A stretch of DNA of 7,907 nt from NCBI GenBank assembly GCA_028869395.1, contig JAGWSE010000188.1, forward strand, positions 1 through 7,907, given 5' to 3'. The notes beneath the pieces were generated by a model. It saw nothing but the letters and a program-made list of their open reading frames with translations, had not been told where the DNA came from and did not search any database. The translations under genes were made by a program, and so were the position numbers. The stretch comes from Alphaproteobacteria bacterium. Its GTDB lineage: Bacteria; Pseudomonadota; Alphaproteobacteria; Caulobacterales; Caulobacteraceae. This document shows, piece by piece, positions 1 to 6,754 of the stretch; positions within the stretch are counted from its first letter, which is position 1; every line of letters begins with the position of its first letter.

Positions 1-935
1 AGGCGGGGGGTGAGGATCGAGGAGGTGGGCTTGAAGGCCACGCGCGCGGTGACTGGCTGGCCTGTGGAGATGCCGCCCAGGATGCCGCCGGCCTGGTTGG
101 AGAGGAACACCGGGCCGTGGTCGCCGGCGCGCATCTCGTCGGCGTTCTCCTCGCCGGACAGGGCGGCGGCGGCGAAGCCCGCGCCGATCTCCACGCCCTT
201 GGCGGCGTTGATCGACATCAGCGCCGCGGCAAGCTCGGCGTCGAGCTTGCCGTAGAGGGGCGCGCCCCAGCCGGCGGGGACGCCATGGGCCTCGACGGCG
301 ACGATGGCGCCGGTGGAGGAGCCGGCCTTGCGGACCTTCTCGAGATGCGCCTCCCAGACCGGCGCCATGGCCGGGTCGGGGCACCAGAAGGGGTTGTCGT
401 CGACGGTGGTCCAGTCGATTCGCGCGGGGTCGACGGCGTGGGGCCCGATCTGCACCACGCAGGCGCGAACCTGGACCTGCGGGACGATCTTGCGGGCGAT
501 GGCGCCGGCGGCGACGCGCGCGGCGGTCTCGCGGGCCGACTGGCGCCCGCCGCCGCGATAGTCGCGGACGCCGTACTTGGCGAAATAGGTGTAGTCGGCG
601 TGGCCCGGGCGGAAGGCGGTGGCGATCTCGGAATAATCGCGGCTCCGCTGATCGACGTTGTCGATGATCAGGGAAATCGGCGTGCCGGTGGTGACCTGGT
701 CGGGATGGCGTTCGTCGGAGAACACGCCGGAGAGGATGCGCACGGCGTCCGGCTCCTGGCGCTGGGTCACGAACTTGCCCTGGCCCGGGCGGCGGCGGTC
801 CAGCCACGGCTGGATGTCGGCCTCGGTGAGCGGGATGCCCGGCGGGCAGCCGTCGACCACGCAGCCCAGCGCCGGCCCGTGGCTCTCGCCCCAGGTGGTC
901 ACGCGGAAGAGGTGGCCGAAGGTGTTGTGGCTCAT
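1..935 (-). CDS. aroC: Chorismate synthase (3' end beyond the window)
   Basis: Converts 5-enolpyruvylshikimate 3-phosphate to chorismate, the last common step of aromatic amino acid and folate synthesis; the cytosolic enzyme needs reduced FMN. The visible 311 residues begin MSHNTFGHLF and carry family hallmarks: GESHG (16-20, with His19), FRPGHADYTY (108-117, with His112), the YGVRDYRGGGRQSARET signature (121-137), SSTGA (206-210), EIGAGF (249-254), the glycine-rich AGGILGGISTG (282-292) and KPTSSI (302-307). The two histidines match the pair regarded as catalytic in this family. The family is usually about 360 residues, so roughly 50-60 C-terminal residues lie to the left of position 1. The ATG at 935 was chosen because MSHNTFG is the standard N-terminus; no Shine-Dalgarno sequence precedes it. 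It lies 38 nt downstream of the hydrolase gene on the same strand. Identity is essentially certain. Confidence 0.97.
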   Translation of the reverse strand, partial: MSHNTFGHLFRVTTWGESHGPALGCVVDGCPPGIPLTEADIQPWLDRRRPGQGKFVTQRQEPDAVRILSGVFSDERHPDQVTTGTPISLIIDNVDQRSRDYSEIATAFRPGHADYTYFAKYGVRDYRGGGRQSARETAARVAAGAIARKIVPQVQVRACVVQIGPHAVDPARIDWTTVDDNPFWCPDPAMAPVWEAHLEKVRKAGSSTGAIVAVEAHGVPAGWGAPLYGKLDAELAAALMSINAAKGVEIGAGFAAAALSGEENADEMRAGDHGPVFLSNQAGGILGGISTGQPVTARVAFKPTSSILTPR

Positions 936-944
936 CGGAAAGGG

Positions 945-952
945 CTTCTAGC
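945..952 (-). promoter_or_regulatory. Candidate -10 element for aroC (near-leaderless start)
   Basis: On the minus strand this reads GCTAGAAG, seven of eight to the Caulobacter housekeeping -10 GCTANAWC. Standard spacing would start transcription near 938, three bases ahead of the aroC ATG, which fits the missing Shine-Dalgarno. I find no good TTGACG-like -35, so this is weak. The same bases form a 5-bp hairpin (arms 944-948 and 954-958). Confidence 0.25.
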
Positions 953-973
953 CGAAGCGCATCCTGGCCGGAA

Positions 974-2050
974 CTAGGGCGCGCCGATCGTGTGGCCCAG
1001 GAAGGCGAGGGCGGCGCCGATCGCGGCCCGGTGGGTGACCCCTTTCGGCTCCTTCGTCCGGCAGAGCGGCACGGTCGCATCGCCCGCGTCGGTGCAGCGG
1101 GCCAGGAAGTCGTAGTGGCCGACGCCAGCGAGCTCGGTCAGCTCGGCATTGGGGATCCGATGGGCGGCGAACAGGCCGTTGGTGCGGGGCGGGGCGACGC
1201 GGTCGGCCGAGCCCAGGACGATGGCCACCGGCGTGGTGAACATCTGCAGGCTGGCCGGATCGAAGGCCTGGACGATGGCCGGCGCCATGACGAACACCGC
1301 CTTGACCCCGGGCACGGCGTGCACGCCGTCGGCGCGGGCGCGCTGGGCGGCCAGGGCGGGGGTCTTCAGCGCCGCCTCCGCCTGCGCCTGGGTGACCGGG
1401 AACTCCTTCTGGGGGGCGCAGACGCCGTCGGCGGGATTGTCGCGGCAGAAGGCCTCCAACTGCGGCAGGTCGACCTTGGCGCCGGCCGAGGCGAGGGCGG
1501 TGAAGCCGCCCGCGGAGAAGCCGGCCACGGCGAGACGGGAGGCGTAGAGGTGCGGGGCGATGTCGGGATCGGCCTCGACCTTCGCCAGGGCTACGCGCAG
1601 GTCGCCCGGCCGGTCCCAGAACAGGGTCGCGCCGGCCAGGGTCATCGGATCGCGGCCGTTGTTGCCCGGATGATCGACGGCGACGACCACGTAGCCGGCT
1701 TCCGCCAGCGCGGTCCCGAACCAGCCCATCATCCGCGCCGTGCCGCCGAAGCCGTGGGAGAACAGCACGATGGGCCGCCGCTTGCCGTCGGCGAAGGGCG
1801 CGTCGGGGGCGGCGGAACCGGAGACGAACAGCGGCTTGTCCGGCGGCCCGATGGTCAGGGGAACCTCGCGCGCGCCGGGCGCGGCCGGATACCAGACGGT
1901 GACGCGCACCGTCGAACGGTGCTGGGCGTCGCGAAGCGCCGCGGTGGGCGAGGTGGCCATCAGATCACGCTCGCCTACGGGGAAGGCGGCGGCCGGAACG
2001 GCGGAAAGGACGAAGGCCGCAAGCGCCGCGGCCAAGATCCTCACGATCAT
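974..2050 (-). CDS. Secreted alpha/beta hydrolase, predicted dienelactone hydrolase / PAF-acetylhydrolase-like (COG4188 type)
   Basis: A 358-residue predicted serine hydrolase, probably exported. Residues 1-22 form a Sec signal peptide: MIVR, a hydrophobic Ala/Leu/Val stretch, then PAAA before Phe23. The mature protein shows an alpha/beta-hydrolase order: SHGFGG (98-103) as likely oxyanion loop, GFSAGG (177-182) as nucleophile elbow with Ser179, Asp283 in GSADRVAP as likely acid, and His312 in GHYDFLA as catalytic base. Four cysteines (202, 211, 319, 330) fall in two close pairs, fitting two disulfides in the periplasm. The substrate cannot be read from sequence: such proteins act as esterases or lipases, and a true dienelactone role is not implied. 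The ATG at 2050 has AGGGGG five bases upstream. It lies 44 nt after the J-domain gene and 38 nt before aroC, with no evident functional link to either. Confidence 0.88.
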   Translation of the reverse strand: MIVRILAAALAAFVLSAVPAAAFPVGERDLMATSPTAALRDAQHRSTVRVTVWYPAAPGAREVPLTIGPPDKPLFVSGSAAPDAPFADGKRRPIVLFSHGFGGTARMMGWFGTALAEAGYVVVAVDHPGNNGRDPMTLAGATLFWDRPGDLRVALAKVEADPDIAPHLYASRLAVAGFSAGGFTALASAGAKVDLPQLEAFCRDNPADGVCAPQKEFPVTQAQAEAALKTPALAAQRARADGVHAVPGVKAVFVMAPAIVQAFDPASLQMFTTPVAIVLGSADRVAPPRTNGLFAAHRIPNAELTELAGVGHYDFLARCTDAGDATVPLCRTKEPKGVTHRAAIGAALAFLGHTIGAP

Positions 2051-2055
2051 CGAGA

Positions 2056-2079
2056 CCCCCTGCGCGACGGCGCGCGCAG
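2056..2079 (-). promoter_or_regulatory. Ribosome binding site of the hydrolase gene with an abutting GC-rich hairpin
   Basis: On the minus strand AGGGGG (2061-2056) lies five bases before the ATG at 2050. A perfect 7-bp stem, CTGCGCG (2079-2073) with CGCGCAG (2066-2060), has a 6-nt loop and shares two bases with the Shine-Dalgarno. With no following T-run it does not look like an intrinsic terminator; it may modulate access to the ribosome site. Confidence 0.45.
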
Positions 2080-2094
2080 TCTAGCGTGCGACGC

Positions 2095-2790
2095 TCAGAC
2101 CGCCCAGACCGCGGTGAAGCGGCGCAGAAGATTGCGCGCGGCCGAGTCCAGCGGCCCGGTCTTGGGGGCGAGCCGGACGAACAGGCAGCCCTGCGGGCGG
2201 CGGCCGCGGGCGGGGAGGCCCAGGCCCGGCGCGCGCACCAGGCGCCGCTCTCCGGCCTTCTTGGTCACCCACAGGATGCGCTTGCCGATGGGCGTGACGA
2301 CGGCCACGCGGCCGCCTTCCTCGAGCACGCTGGGCGCCACCGCGATCGTCACCCACAGGTCGTCGCCGCGGACGCACATGCCGTCGCGGGCCTCGATCAC
2401 GACCTCCATCTCCTCGCCGCCGGCGCGGATCAGGTCGCCGTTCCTGAGGCCCACGGGCAGGCGGATGCGTCGGGTCCGGCCGTCCGCCATGCGGTGTTCG
2501 GCCGCCCCGCCGCTCCAGGCCATCACCGGGCTGATGTGCAGCTTGCCCAGACCGGCGCGGCCCTGGGCGGAGACGCGCGGGCGGACCACCTCGGCCGAGG
2601 CGTCCTCCAGCTGGCGATAGGCGGCCATGACCCGCCGGAAGCGCTCGGCCGAGCCGCCCTCGCGGTCGGGGTGGGCGATCTTGGCGGCGTCTCGGAAGGC
2701 GCGGCGCAGGTCGGCGCGCGTGGCTGACGCGCGCACGCCGAGCAGCGCGCGCGCCTCGCTGAGCGTCATCTCCGCTGGGCTCTTCGCCAT
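2095..2790 (-). CDS. J-domain protein with a reduced DnaJ C-terminal domain
   Basis: A 231-residue putative Hsp70 (DnaK) co-chaperone, cytosolic. The N-terminal J-domain spans about residues 8-65, with the essential HPD tripeptide at 40-42 and basic helix II ahead of it (RADLRRAFRDAAKIA). There is no Gly/Phe linker and no cysteine zinc finger. Residues about 84-207 resemble the client-binding beta-barrel of DnaJ: LPVGLRNGD (111-119) like the usual IPAGVRDG, and GDDLWVTIAVAP (142-153) followed by VVTPIGK like the DLYVTV...VPTLDG stretch. So it resembles DnaJ/CbpA without the middle parts and is shorter than true DnaJ (about 375 residues). The start is placed at the ATG at 2790, which has GGTGA at good spacing; an in-frame GTG at 2799 lies inside that ribosome site. 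It is divergent from pdxH, a neighbourhood I recall from other alphaproteobacteria. Client proteins are unknown. Confidence 0.85.
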   Translation of the reverse strand: MAKSPAEMTLSEARALLGVRASATRADLRRAFRDAAKIAHPDREGGSAERFRRVMAAYRQLEDASAEVVRPRVSAQGRAGLGKLHISPVMAWSGGAAEHRMADGRTRRIRLPVGLRNGDLIRAGGEEMEVVIEARDGMCVRGDDLWVTIAVAPSVLEEGGRVAVVTPIGKRILWVTKKAGERRLVRAPGLGLPARGRRPQGCLFVRLAPKTGPLDSAARNLLRRFTAVWAV

Positions 2791-2795
2791 CCGAA

Positions 2796-2802
2796 TCACC
2801 CT
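2796..2802 (-). promoter_or_regulatory. Ribosome binding site deciding the J-domain gene start
   Basis: Minus-strand AGGGTGA includes GGTGA, complementary to the 16S rRNA 3' tail, five bases before the ATG at 2790. The alternative GTG start at 2797-2799 would use bases of this same site, so the ATG is preferred. A TTGACC hexamer at 2818-2813 on the minus strand could be a -35 element, but no convincing -10 follows. Confidence 0.6.
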
Positions 2803-2831
2803 GCGCCGGCTGCGGTCAATGCACGGTTAAA

Positions 2832-2848
2832 CCTCGTGACGAACGAGG
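2832..2848. repeat. Inverted repeat in the divergent J-domain/pdxH intergenic region
   Basis: CCTCGT (2832-2837) and ACGAGG (2843-2848) are perfect 6-bp arms around a 5-base centre. The repeat covers the proposed pdxH -35 hexamer, so it could be an operator. No regulator is identifiable from the window and a chance palindrome is possible. Confidence 0.35.
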
Positions 2849-2863
2849 CTTTGGCGCTATATC
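2836..2863 (+). promoter_or_regulatory. Predicted pdxH promoter (housekeeping sigma, Caulobacter type)
   Basis: GTGACG (2836-2841) matches the TTGACG -35 at five of six positions. After 14 bases GCTATATC (2856-2863) matches the -10 consensus GCTANAWC fully. If TATATC is the -12 to -7 hexamer, +1 falls at 2870, the A of the pdxH ATG. pdxH lacks any Shine-Dalgarno sequence, which fits a leaderless mRNA. The consensus is established for Caulobacter; its use here is inference. Confidence 0.65.
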
Positions 2864-2869
2864 CGCGCC

Positions 2870-3535
2870 ATGAGCGTGAAGGCCCCGATCCCGCCCTCGC
2901 CCAGCGAGGACGACTATGTGCGCCAGGTGACGAGCGCCGAGCCGCCGCCCCTGCTCAGCGAGACCGATCCGTTCGCGCTGTTCAGCGACTGGCTGACCGA
3001 AGCCCTGGCCAAGGAGCCCAACGACGCCAACGCCATGGCGCTGGCGACCGTCGACGAGAGCGGCCTGCCCGACGTGCGGATGGTGCTGCTGAAGGAGGCC
3101 GACGAGCGCGGCTTCGTCTTCTACACCAACCTGGAAAGCGCCAAGGGGCGGCAGCTGGCGGGCGATCCGAAGGCGGCGCTGCTGTTCCACTGGAAGTCGC
3201 TGCGCCGCCAGGTGCGGGTGCGCGGGCCCGTGTCGCCGGTGAGCGCGGCGGAGGCCGACGCCTATTGGGCGACGCGCGCGCGGCCCGCGCAGCTCGGCGG
3301 CTGGGCCTCCGACCAGTCGCGGCCGCTGCCCGACCGGATGGCGCTGGAGAAGAGGATCGCCGAGGTGGGGCTGAAGTTCGGCCTGGGCAAGGTGCCGCGC
3401 CCGGCGCACTGGTCCGGCTTCCGCCTGGCGCCCAGCAGCCTCGAGTTCTGGCGCGACCGGCCGTTCCGCCTGCACGAACGGCTGGTGTTCGAGCGCGCCC
3501 AGGGCGGCTGGACGACCAAGCGGCTGTTCCCTTGA
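2870..3535 (+). CDS. pdxH: Pyridoxamine/pyridoxine 5'-phosphate oxidase
   Basis: FMN-dependent cytosolic oxidase that converts pyridoxine or pyridoxamine 5'-phosphate to pyridoxal 5'-phosphate, in vitamin B6 synthesis and salvage. The protein has 221 residues, against about 218 for E. coli PdxH, and aligns with a constant offset of three. FMN- and substrate-site motifs are visible: RMVLLK (70-75), FYTN (84-87), RQVRVRG (113-119), Tyr132, Arg136, QS (149-150), the C-terminal HWSGFRLAPSSLEFW (180-194, with Trp194), and RLHER (200-204). Two positions differ from my recollection of the E. coli enzyme: Ala91 replaces Arg88 (FMN phosphate) and Ala140 replaces Ser137 (substrate phosphate). The N-terminal RREY of E. 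coli is also absent. The protein ends RLFP rather than RLAP. The ATG at 2870 has no ribosome site but sits exactly at the predicted transcription start. The stop codon overlaps the next start (TTGA), so the downstream kinase is probably co-translated. Confidence 0.95.
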   Translation: MSVKAPIPPSPSEDDYVRQVTSAEPPPLLSETDPFALFSDWLTEALAKEPNDANAMALATVDESGLPDVRMVLLKEADERGFVFYTNLESAKGRQLAGDPKAALLFHWKSLRRQVRVRGPVSPVSAAEADAYWATRARPAQLGGWASDQSRPLPDRMALEKRIAEVGLKFGLGKVPRPAHWSGFRLAPSSLEFWRDRPFRLHERLVFERAQGGWTTKRLFP

Positions 3536-5010
3536 GCGAGGCCGTCGAGGCGGAGGTCACAGCCTGGCTCTCCGCCGGGGCCGAGCGGGTGATCGAGACG
3601 GCGCTGGCCCGGGTGTTCCTGACGCCCAAGGCCGCCTTCAAGCAGAAGCGGCGGGTGAACCTGGGCTATGTCGACTTCACGACGGCGGAGCGGCGGCGCT
3701 GGGCCCTGGAGCGCGAGCTCGCCTTCAACACGCCCGCCGCGCCGGACATCTACCGGGGCATCCGCCGGATCACCCGGCGCGCGGGCGGCGGGCTGGAGTT
3801 CGACGGACCCGGCGAGGTGGTGGACGAGGTGCTGGAGATGCGCCGCTTCGCCGACGGGGCGGTGCTGTCGGCGCACCCGGAGGCGGTGGACGGCGAACTC
3901 GCCGAGGCGCTGGGCCGGACCATCGCGGGGTTCCACGCGCGGGCCCCGCGGCGCGACCGCTCGGGCCTGGGCTTCACCGTGCCCTCCAACGCGCGGCTGC
4001 TGCAGGAGCTGGCGGGGGAGCTGGGAGCGGCCGAGGTCGGACGGCTCGTTGACGCGACCGACGCCGAATACGCGCGCCTGAAGCCGCTGCTGGACGCCCG
4101 CGTGGCCGAGGGGTTCTCGCGTCGCTGCCACGGCGACCTGCACCTGGGCAACATCCTGGTGGAGGACGGGCGGCCGATCCTCTTCGACTGCATCGAGTTC
4201 AACGACGAGATCTCCGACATCGACGTGCTCTACGACCTGGCGTTCCTGCTGATGGACCTCGATTTCCGCAGCCGGCGGGACGCGGCGGTGAGGGTGCTGT
4301 CGGCGTGGCTGGACGAGGCGGCGCGGTGCTTCCCCGAGAGCGTCTGGGATGGGCTTGCGGCGCTGCCGCTGATGCTGTCGGTGCGGGCGGCGGTGCGCAC
4401 CCACGTGCAGGCCCATTCCGGCGACCTGGCCGGCGCGCGGGCCTATCTCGCCTGCGCCATCGGGCATCTGTCGCCCGCCCCGCCGGTGCTGGCGGCGGTG
4501 GGCGGGCTCTCGGGATCGGGCAAGTCGACCTTCGCCCGCGCGGTCGCGGCGGGGCTGGGCGCCTCGCCAGGCTCAGTGGTTCTTAGGACCGACGAGATCC
4601 GCAAGCGGCTGCTGGGCGTAGGCGCCACCGAGCCGGTGGGGCGCGAGGCCTATACGCCGGCCTTCTACAACGAGGTCTATGACAGGCTCTTCACGCTGGC
4701 CGGGCGGATGCTGCGGGCCGGGCGGGCCGTGGTGCTGGACGCCACCTTCACCGATCCCGGTCTGCGGGCGCGGGCCGAGGCGCTGGCGGCCGACGCGGGG
4801 GTCGCTTTCGAAGGCCTCTGGCTGGAGGCGCCGGTGGGCGTGCTGGAGGCGAGGGTGGCGGCGCGCACGGGCGACGCCTCCGACGCCACTGTGGAAGTGC
4901 TTCGCGGACAGGTTCGCGCGCTCGAGGCGGAGAAGATCGGCTGGCGCCGGCTCGACGCCTGCGATGTGCAGGCGACGGCCGAGCAATGGCTCGCCGGGCG
5001 GTCGCGTTGA
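3532..5010 (+). CDS. Fused aminoglycoside-phosphotransferase-like / P-loop kinase protein, substrate unknown
   Basis: A 492-residue two-domain protein of the kind annotated as bifunctional aminoglycoside phosphotransferase/ATP-binding protein (COG2187 plus COG0645). The first domain (about 20-310) has a protein-kinase-like phosphotransferase fold: VFLTPKAAFKQKRRV (28-42) with candidate ATP-binding lysines, the Brenner-type catalytic loop HGDLHLGN (200-207) with Asp202, and metal-binding Asp219 in LFDCIEFN. The second domain (about 318-492) is a small-molecule kinase-like ATPase: Walker A GLSGSGKST (325-333, Lys331), RTDEIRKRLLG (352-362), and LDATF (402-406) as the Walker B strand. Both active sites look intact. 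The open frame runs far upstream through pdxH, so the start is inferred: TTG at 3532 makes a TTGA overlap with the pdxH stop and gives a family-like N-terminus; GTG at 3589 is the alternative. Antibiotic resistance should not be assumed; the true substrates are unknown. Confidence 0.85.
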   Translation: MSEAVEAEVTAWLSAGAERVIETALARVFLTPKAAFKQKRRVNLGYVDFTTAERRRWALERELAFNTPAAPDIYRGIRRITRRAGGGLEFDGPGEVVDEVLEMRRFADGAVLSAHPEAVDGELAEALGRTIAGFHARAPRRDRSGLGFTVPSNARLLQELAGELGAAEVGRLVDATDAEYARLKPLLDARVAEGFSRRCHGDLHLGNILVEDGRPILFDCIEFNDEISDIDVLYDLAFLLMDLDFRSRRDAAVRVLSAWLDEAARCFPESVWDGLAALPLMLSVRAAVRTHVQAHSGDLAGARAYLACAIGHLSPAPPVLAAVGGLSGSGKSTFARAVAAGLGASPGSVVLRTDEIRKRLLGVGATEPVGREAYTPAFYNEVYDRLFTLAGRMLRAGRAVVLDATFTDPGLRARAEALAADAGVAFEGLWLEAPVGVLEARVAARTGDASDATVEVLRGQVRALEAEKIGWRRLDACDVQATAEQWLAGRSR

Positions 5011-5040
5011 TTATCGCCGTTCAGGAAACTAACTTGCGGG

Positions 5041-5062
5041 AAAGCCGGGCAAAAGCCGGCGG
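5041..5062 (+). repeat. Tandem 11-bp imperfect direct repeat upstream of the acyl-CoA ligase gene
   Basis: AAAGCCGG occurs at 5041 and again at 5052, one helical turn apart, just before the ribosome site. The same stretch can fold as a 5-bp hairpin (GCCGG 5044-5048 with CCGGC 5056-5060, 7-nt loop). It might bind a regulator or shape the 5' leader; no function is demonstrated. The rest of the 64-nt gap shows no clear promoter. Confidence 0.3.
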
Positions 5063-5067
5063 GAGGA
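5061..5067 (+). promoter_or_regulatory. Strong ribosome binding site of the acyl-CoA ligase gene
   Basis: GGGAGGA ends seven bases before the ATG at 5075 and is the strongest Shine-Dalgarno in the window. It fixes the start codon and suggests efficient translation that does not depend on coupling to the upstream gene. Confidence 0.75.
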
Positions 5068-5074
5068 CATCTCT

Positions 5075-6727
<1,653 letters not shown>

Positions 6728-6731
6728 GCCA

Positions 6732-6753
6732 CCTTTCCCGCAAGGGGAGAAGG
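6732..6753. terminator. Imperfect palindrome between convergent genes, candidate bidirectional terminator or dispersed repeat
   Basis: The 27-nt gap between the two stop codons is nearly filled by a hairpin: CCTTT (6732-6736) with GAAGG (6749-6753, one G-U pair), a bulged A at 6748, then CCC (6737-6739) with GGG (6745-6747) around GCAAG. The CCTT-CTCCC-GCAAG-GGGAG-AAGG pattern resembles short palindromes that I recall as common between genes in Caulobacter-like genomes. There is no long T-run on either strand, so terminator strength is uncertain. Confidence 0.45.
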
Positions 6754-6754
6754 A

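Noticed and set aside
117..977. 286-codon plus-strand open frame opposite aroC
   Set aside because: The minus strand encodes unmistakable chorismate synthase signatures over the same bases.
2083..2095. AGCGT/ACGCT hairpin at the end of the J-domain gene as a terminator
   Set aside because: The stem is only 5 bp with a 3-nt loop and no T-run, so it is not convincing as an intrinsic terminator.
992..2620. 542-codon plus-strand open frame across the hydrolase and J-domain genes
   Set aside because: It is the shadow of two clear minus-strand genes, with an Arg/Gly/Ala-rich translation and no domain.
2836..3531. Upstream extension of the phosphotransferase/kinase frame through pdxH
   Set aside because: The frame is open but encodes Arg/Ala-rich junk out of frame with pdxH; the family's N-terminal motif begins just after 3532.
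3262..4467. 401-codon minus-strand open frame opposite pdxH and the kinase gene
   Set aside because: It lies antisense to catalytic motifs of both plus-strand genes and gives a compositionally biased protein, a typical GC-rich shadow.
3532..4467. Aminoglycoside resistance gene
   Set aside because: Only the general phosphotransferase fold and Brenner motif are shared. The protein is a chromosomal fusion coupled to pdxH with no resistance or mobile context.
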